Assembly: GCF_000174435.1 (NCBI RefSeq)
Contig: NZ_ACJN02000002.1
Location: 124,001 to 188,000, forward strand
DNA from: Desulfonatronospira thiodismutans ASO3-1
GTDB lineage: Bacteria; Desulfobacterota; Desulfovibrionia; Desulfovibrionales; Desulfonatronovibrionaceae
DNA: 64,000 bases
Direction: 5' to 3'
Position numbers and translations under genes: made by a program. Below, in pieces: positions 61,364 to 64,000 of the stretch. The first letter of the stretch is position 1; every line of letters starts with the position of its first letter. The notes below the pieces were generated by a model, which saw only the letters and a program-made list of their open reading frames with translations, did not search any database and had not been told where the DNA came from.

Positions 61364-62482
61364 ATGCGCAAATCTATCTGGATCAATGTCTGCGAGTCCT
61401 CGGCAGACGCTTACGGGGCGCTTCTCATGCAGGAGCTGCAGCAGATGTGCCCGGGCATGCGCATCATGGGCATGGGCGGCCGGGCCATGCGCCGGCAGGG
61501 GCTGGAGACGGTTTACCGGGCCGAAGACCTGTCCCTGGTGGGTCTTACCGAGGTGGTCACCGCCCTGCCCAGAATCGCCGGGTATCTAAGCGAGATCAAA
61601 AAAAGGCTGCGCCGGGAACGACCCGGGGTCCTGGTGCTCATGGACGCTCCGGATTTCAATTTCAGGCTGGCCCGGGAAGCCTGCAGGCTTGGCATCCCGG
61701 TCATCTACTACATTGCCCCCCAAGTGTGGGCCTGGCGCAGATCCAGGATAAAATTTCTCAAGGAGTTCGTGCACCGGGTGGCCTGCATCTTTCCCTTTGA
61801 GCAGGATTTTTTTCTGAGCCGGGGCATAGTGGCCCGCTACGTGGGACATCCTCTGCTGGACCTGATCCATCTGCCGGAGCTAAATCTTATTGCACCGCAG
61901 GAAAACAGGATAGCCCTGCTGCCTGGCAGCCGCAAAAAAGAAATCGCCTCCCTGCTGCCGGTTTTTACCGACGTAGCTTATAAGCTGAGCCTCAAACGCC
62001 CGGATCTGTCCATAGGCATAGTCCAGGCACCGGGAGTAGACCGCGATTTTATTAAGCGCCACACTAAGGACCTGCCCTGCCTGGAGTTCGTCTCCCCGGA
62101 AGAGCGCCACAGCTATCTTAAATCATGCAGCATGGCCCTGGCCGTATCCGGGACCATTACCCTGGAATGCGCCATCCTTGATGTTCCGGCCATTGTAGCT
62201 TATAAAGTCTCCTGGCCCAGCTACCTGGCAGGGAGAATGCTCATAGACGTGCCATACATCAGCATGCCCAATCTTATACTGGACAGGGGGGTTTTCCCGG
62301 AATTCATACAGAGCCGGGCCAGCAGCCAAGAACTGCTGCAGGCCGCCGGCAGCTGGCTGGACCACCCCCGCAGACTGGCTGATGTCCGCCGTGAACTTGC
62401 GCAGGTAAAGGACCTGCTGGGCAAAAGAAAAGCCACGCGCAACACTGCGGAAATGATAATGCAGGCCATGTACGCCAGCTGA
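61364..62482 (+). CDS. lpxB: Lipid-A-disaccharide synthase
   Basis: GT-B (GT19) enzyme joining UDP-diacylglucosamine and lipid X. It has 372 residues. The core blocks DAPDFNFRLAREACRLGIPVIYYIAPQVWAWR, ARYVGHPLLD, LLPGSRKKEI, AVSGTITLECAILDVPAIVAYKV and YISMPNLI are all present. The N-terminal GEASGD motif is altered to CESSADAYGA. The ATG at 61364 lies four bases after the mnmE stop, within its end, so translation is coupled. A TTG at 61349 is an alternative. Confidence 0.94.
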   Translation: MRKSIWINVCESSADAYGALLMQELQQMCPGMRIMGMGGRAMRRQGLETVYRAEDLSLVGLTEVVTALPRIAGYLSEIKKRLRRERPGVLVLMDAPDFNFRLAREACRLGIPVIYYIAPQVWAWRRSRIKFLKEFVHRVACIFPFEQDFFLSRGIVARYVGHPLLDLIHLPELNLIAPQENRIALLPGSRKKEIASLLPVFTDVAYKLSLKRPDLSIGIVQAPGVDRDFIKRHTKDLPCLEFVSPEERHSYLKSCSMALAVSGTITLECAILDVPAIVAYKVSWPSYLAGRMLIDVPYISMPNLILDRGVFPEFIQSRASSQELLQAAGSWLDHPRRLADVRRELAQVKDLLGKRKATRNTAEMIMQAMYAS

Positions 62483-62529
62483 CCAGGACGTTGCCTGCAA
62501 CCAGGACAGGAAAGGAAGGGAGCTCATAC

Positions 62530-62719
62530 AACCACCCCCGGCCCCTCCTTGGCAAGGAGGGGAGTTTACGCCGTGCACATAAACATGATCGGCATTAAAT
62601 TTTTACATTAAACTTTTAAGCATCTATTTTTGGGTTCCTGGTTCGTGGCTTACATTCAAAAAATCAGGGCTTCAGCACGGTCTACTCCCCTCCTTGGTTA
62701 AGGAGGGGCGGGGGTGGTT
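62530..62719. repeat. MITE-like element with 36-bp terminal inverted repeats
   Basis: The left arm (62530-62565) begins AACCACCCCCGGCCCCTCC and ends GGGGAGT. The right arm (62684-62719) is its reverse complement with a one-base indel and two to four mismatches. Each arm also holds its own CCTCCTTGG/CCAAGGAGG palindrome. The 118-base interior is A+T-rich and non-coding. No clear target duplication is seen. It lies between lpxB and the oxidoreductase. Confidence 0.75.
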
Positions 62720-62816
62720 CGATATATATGATCACTTCCTTGTCCAGTTACTCGCTGCTCAGATTCCGGACCGCCAGGATAAAGCGCTTTTAATCTCAAA
62801 AAACCGTCAAAACAAC

Positions 62817-63803
62817 ATGAATAAACTGGACCTTGGAATTATCGGAGTGGGCCACCTGGGCAGCATTCACGCCAGGCTGGCCGCTGAATCGGAAAAGATA
62901 AACTTAGTGGGGGTCTTTGACCTGGACCGGGAGCGCGCGGAAAAAGCGGCCCGGGACAGCAGCACTGAATGTTTCCGGGACATGCACGCCCTTCTGGAAA
63001 AGGTCCAGGGTGTAAGCATAGTAGTCCCCACCAGTGAGCACCACAGTGTTGCCCTTAAGGCCCTGGATTACGGCTGCCATCTCTTTCTGGAAAAGCCCAT
63101 AGCCTCCAGCGTGGATCAGGCCCGGGACATAGTGCAGAAGGCCAGGGAGAAAAACAGGAAAATCCAGGTGGGCCATATCGAGCGCTTCAACCCGGCCATA
63201 CTGGCCATAAAGGATCATCCCCTGAAGCCCATGTTCATCGAGGCCCACCGCCTGAGCACATTCAACCCCAGGGGGTGCGATGTGAGCGTGGTCCTGGACC
63301 TCATGATTCACGACCTGGACCTGATCCTGTACCTGGTCAAAAGCCCGGTGACCCATGTGGACGCCTGCGGAGTGGCAGTAGTTTCCCGGGAGGAGGACAT
63401 AGCCAATGTCCGGCTCAAATTCGCCAGCGGATGCGTGGCCAATATAACCAGCAGCCGCATAGCTTTAAGTCCCATGCGCAGGATGCGCCTTTTCCAGCAG
63501 AACCAGTACATCGCCCTGGATTTCCAGGAAAAAAAAGCTGACATATTCAAGCTGACAGACCAGGATACCATCCCGGACCCCGGCTGCAAGCCTGCAGTGG
63601 TCTCCCGCATAGGAGTGGGTGACAATGCAAGGGACGTAATATACGAAAAGCCTTCTCCGCCTGAAGTCAACTCCCTGCAGATGGAACTCGAGGAGTTCGC
63701 AAAAGCCGTGGTACATGACCTGGAGCCCGAGGTGCCGGGTGAGCAGGGACTTATGGCCCTGGAAACAGCCGCAAACATCCTGGAGCAGATAGCCAGGCCA
63801 TAA
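62817..63803 (+). CDS. Gfo/Idh/MocA family oxidoreductase
   Basis: An NAD(P)-dependent sugar oxidoreductase of 328 residues. N-terminal Rossmann site GIIGVGHLGSIHARLAAE, the family's EKPIASSVDQA (Lys of the EKP motif), then GHIERFNPAI and MIHDLDLILYLV with the catalytic-site His/Asp. I chose the ATG at 62817, where homology begins, over an in-frame opening at 62694 inside the repeat element. In some relatives such a gene lies by lpx genes, where it may oxidise a UDP-sugar for lipid A variants (GnnA-like); that role is possible here. Confidence 0.88.
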   Translation: MNKLDLGIIGVGHLGSIHARLAAESEKINLVGVFDLDRERAEKAARDSSTECFRDMHALLEKVQGVSIVVPTSEHHSVALKALDYGCHLFLEKPIASSVDQARDIVQKAREKNRKIQVGHIERFNPAILAIKDHPLKPMFIEAHRLSTFNPRGCDVSVVLDLMIHDLDLILYLVKSPVTHVDACGVAVVSREEDIANVRLKFASGCVANITSSRIALSPMRRMRLFQQNQYIALDFQEKKADIFKLTDQDTIPDPGCKPAVVSRIGVGDNARDVIYEKPSPPEVNSLQMELEEFAKAVVHDLEPEVPGEQGLMALETAANILEQIARP

Positions 63804-64000
63804 GGTAAATTCACCATCTGCTTCATCTGGAAAAACTAAGCGTCTTGTAGCGGATTCATGGTCCGGGGGCTTTGCAAACTGGGCGTAAACTGTCTGAACG
63901 ACGTAGGAAGCGTTAATCAAAACCGTAACAACACCGAACCTGATTCAAAGCATTTTACAGAATATATCCTGGTTATCAAACCAGTGTATAGGTTTTGATT

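Overview
The window comes from a dissimilatory sulfate-reducing bacterium. It carries sat, aprBA and qmoABC contiguously on one strand, and the order Desulfovibrionales (Desulfobacterota) fits best. The Gram-negative nature is clear from lpxB, a YdbH/YnbE/YdbL envelope operon and type IV pilus-type pilB/pilC. The species cannot be named from the sequence alone.

Layout. 1-4.9 kb: the 5' two thirds of a type II P-type cation ATPase (minus), a small membrane protein, a sensor histidine kinase and a SnoaL-like protein. 5.2-6.6 kb: two paralogous 122-residue RimM/PRC-barrel-like proteins, each with its own terminator. 7.3-15.7 kb: a three-gene cassette (TauE/SafE permease, a 3-TM partner, UspA) present twice in opposite orientation. 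Between the copies lie a CgeB-like protein, a sigma-54-dependent PAS activator and a NifX-like protein with a good -24/-12 promoter. 16.2-25.5 kb: sat, a small unknown protein, aprB, aprA, qmoA, qmoB, qmoC, the energy core of sulfate reduction. 25.9-29.7 kb: a GltD-like flavoprotein with a polyferredoxin, a MotB/MotA-like pair in reversed order, and tRNA-Arg(TCT). 29.7-43.2 kb: a minus-strand stretch of sensor kinases enclosing ydbH-ynbE-ydbL, with thiE and a GYD protein opposite. 43.7-55.9 kb: YdjM-like protein, CoA-disulfide/persulfide reductase with rhodanese domain, MGMT, lon, selD (a selenoprotein with an in-frame UGA), a class IV aminotransferase, asd, pilC, pilB. 56.1-63.8 kb: the conserved rpmH-rnpA-yidD-yidC-jag-mnmE block, then lpxB and a Gfo/Idh/MocA oxidoreductase.

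How it fits together. Sat activates sulfate to APS, AprAB reduces APS to sulfite, and QmoABC delivers quinol electrons to AprAB. The duplicated TauE cassette directly upstream of sat is a plausible sulfur-oxyanion transport module. Its candidate sigma-54 promoters face outward from a central sigma-54 activator, so both arms may be controlled from the middle. This is the best candidate here for an undescribed system, but the substrate and signal are unknown.

Intergenic DNA is rich in short ordered tandem arrays (periods 6, 7, 8) and inverted repeats. An exact 38-bp repeat occurs twice in opposite orientation, and several spacers encode strong hairpins. No CRISPR array, insertion-sequence transposase or prophage was seen.
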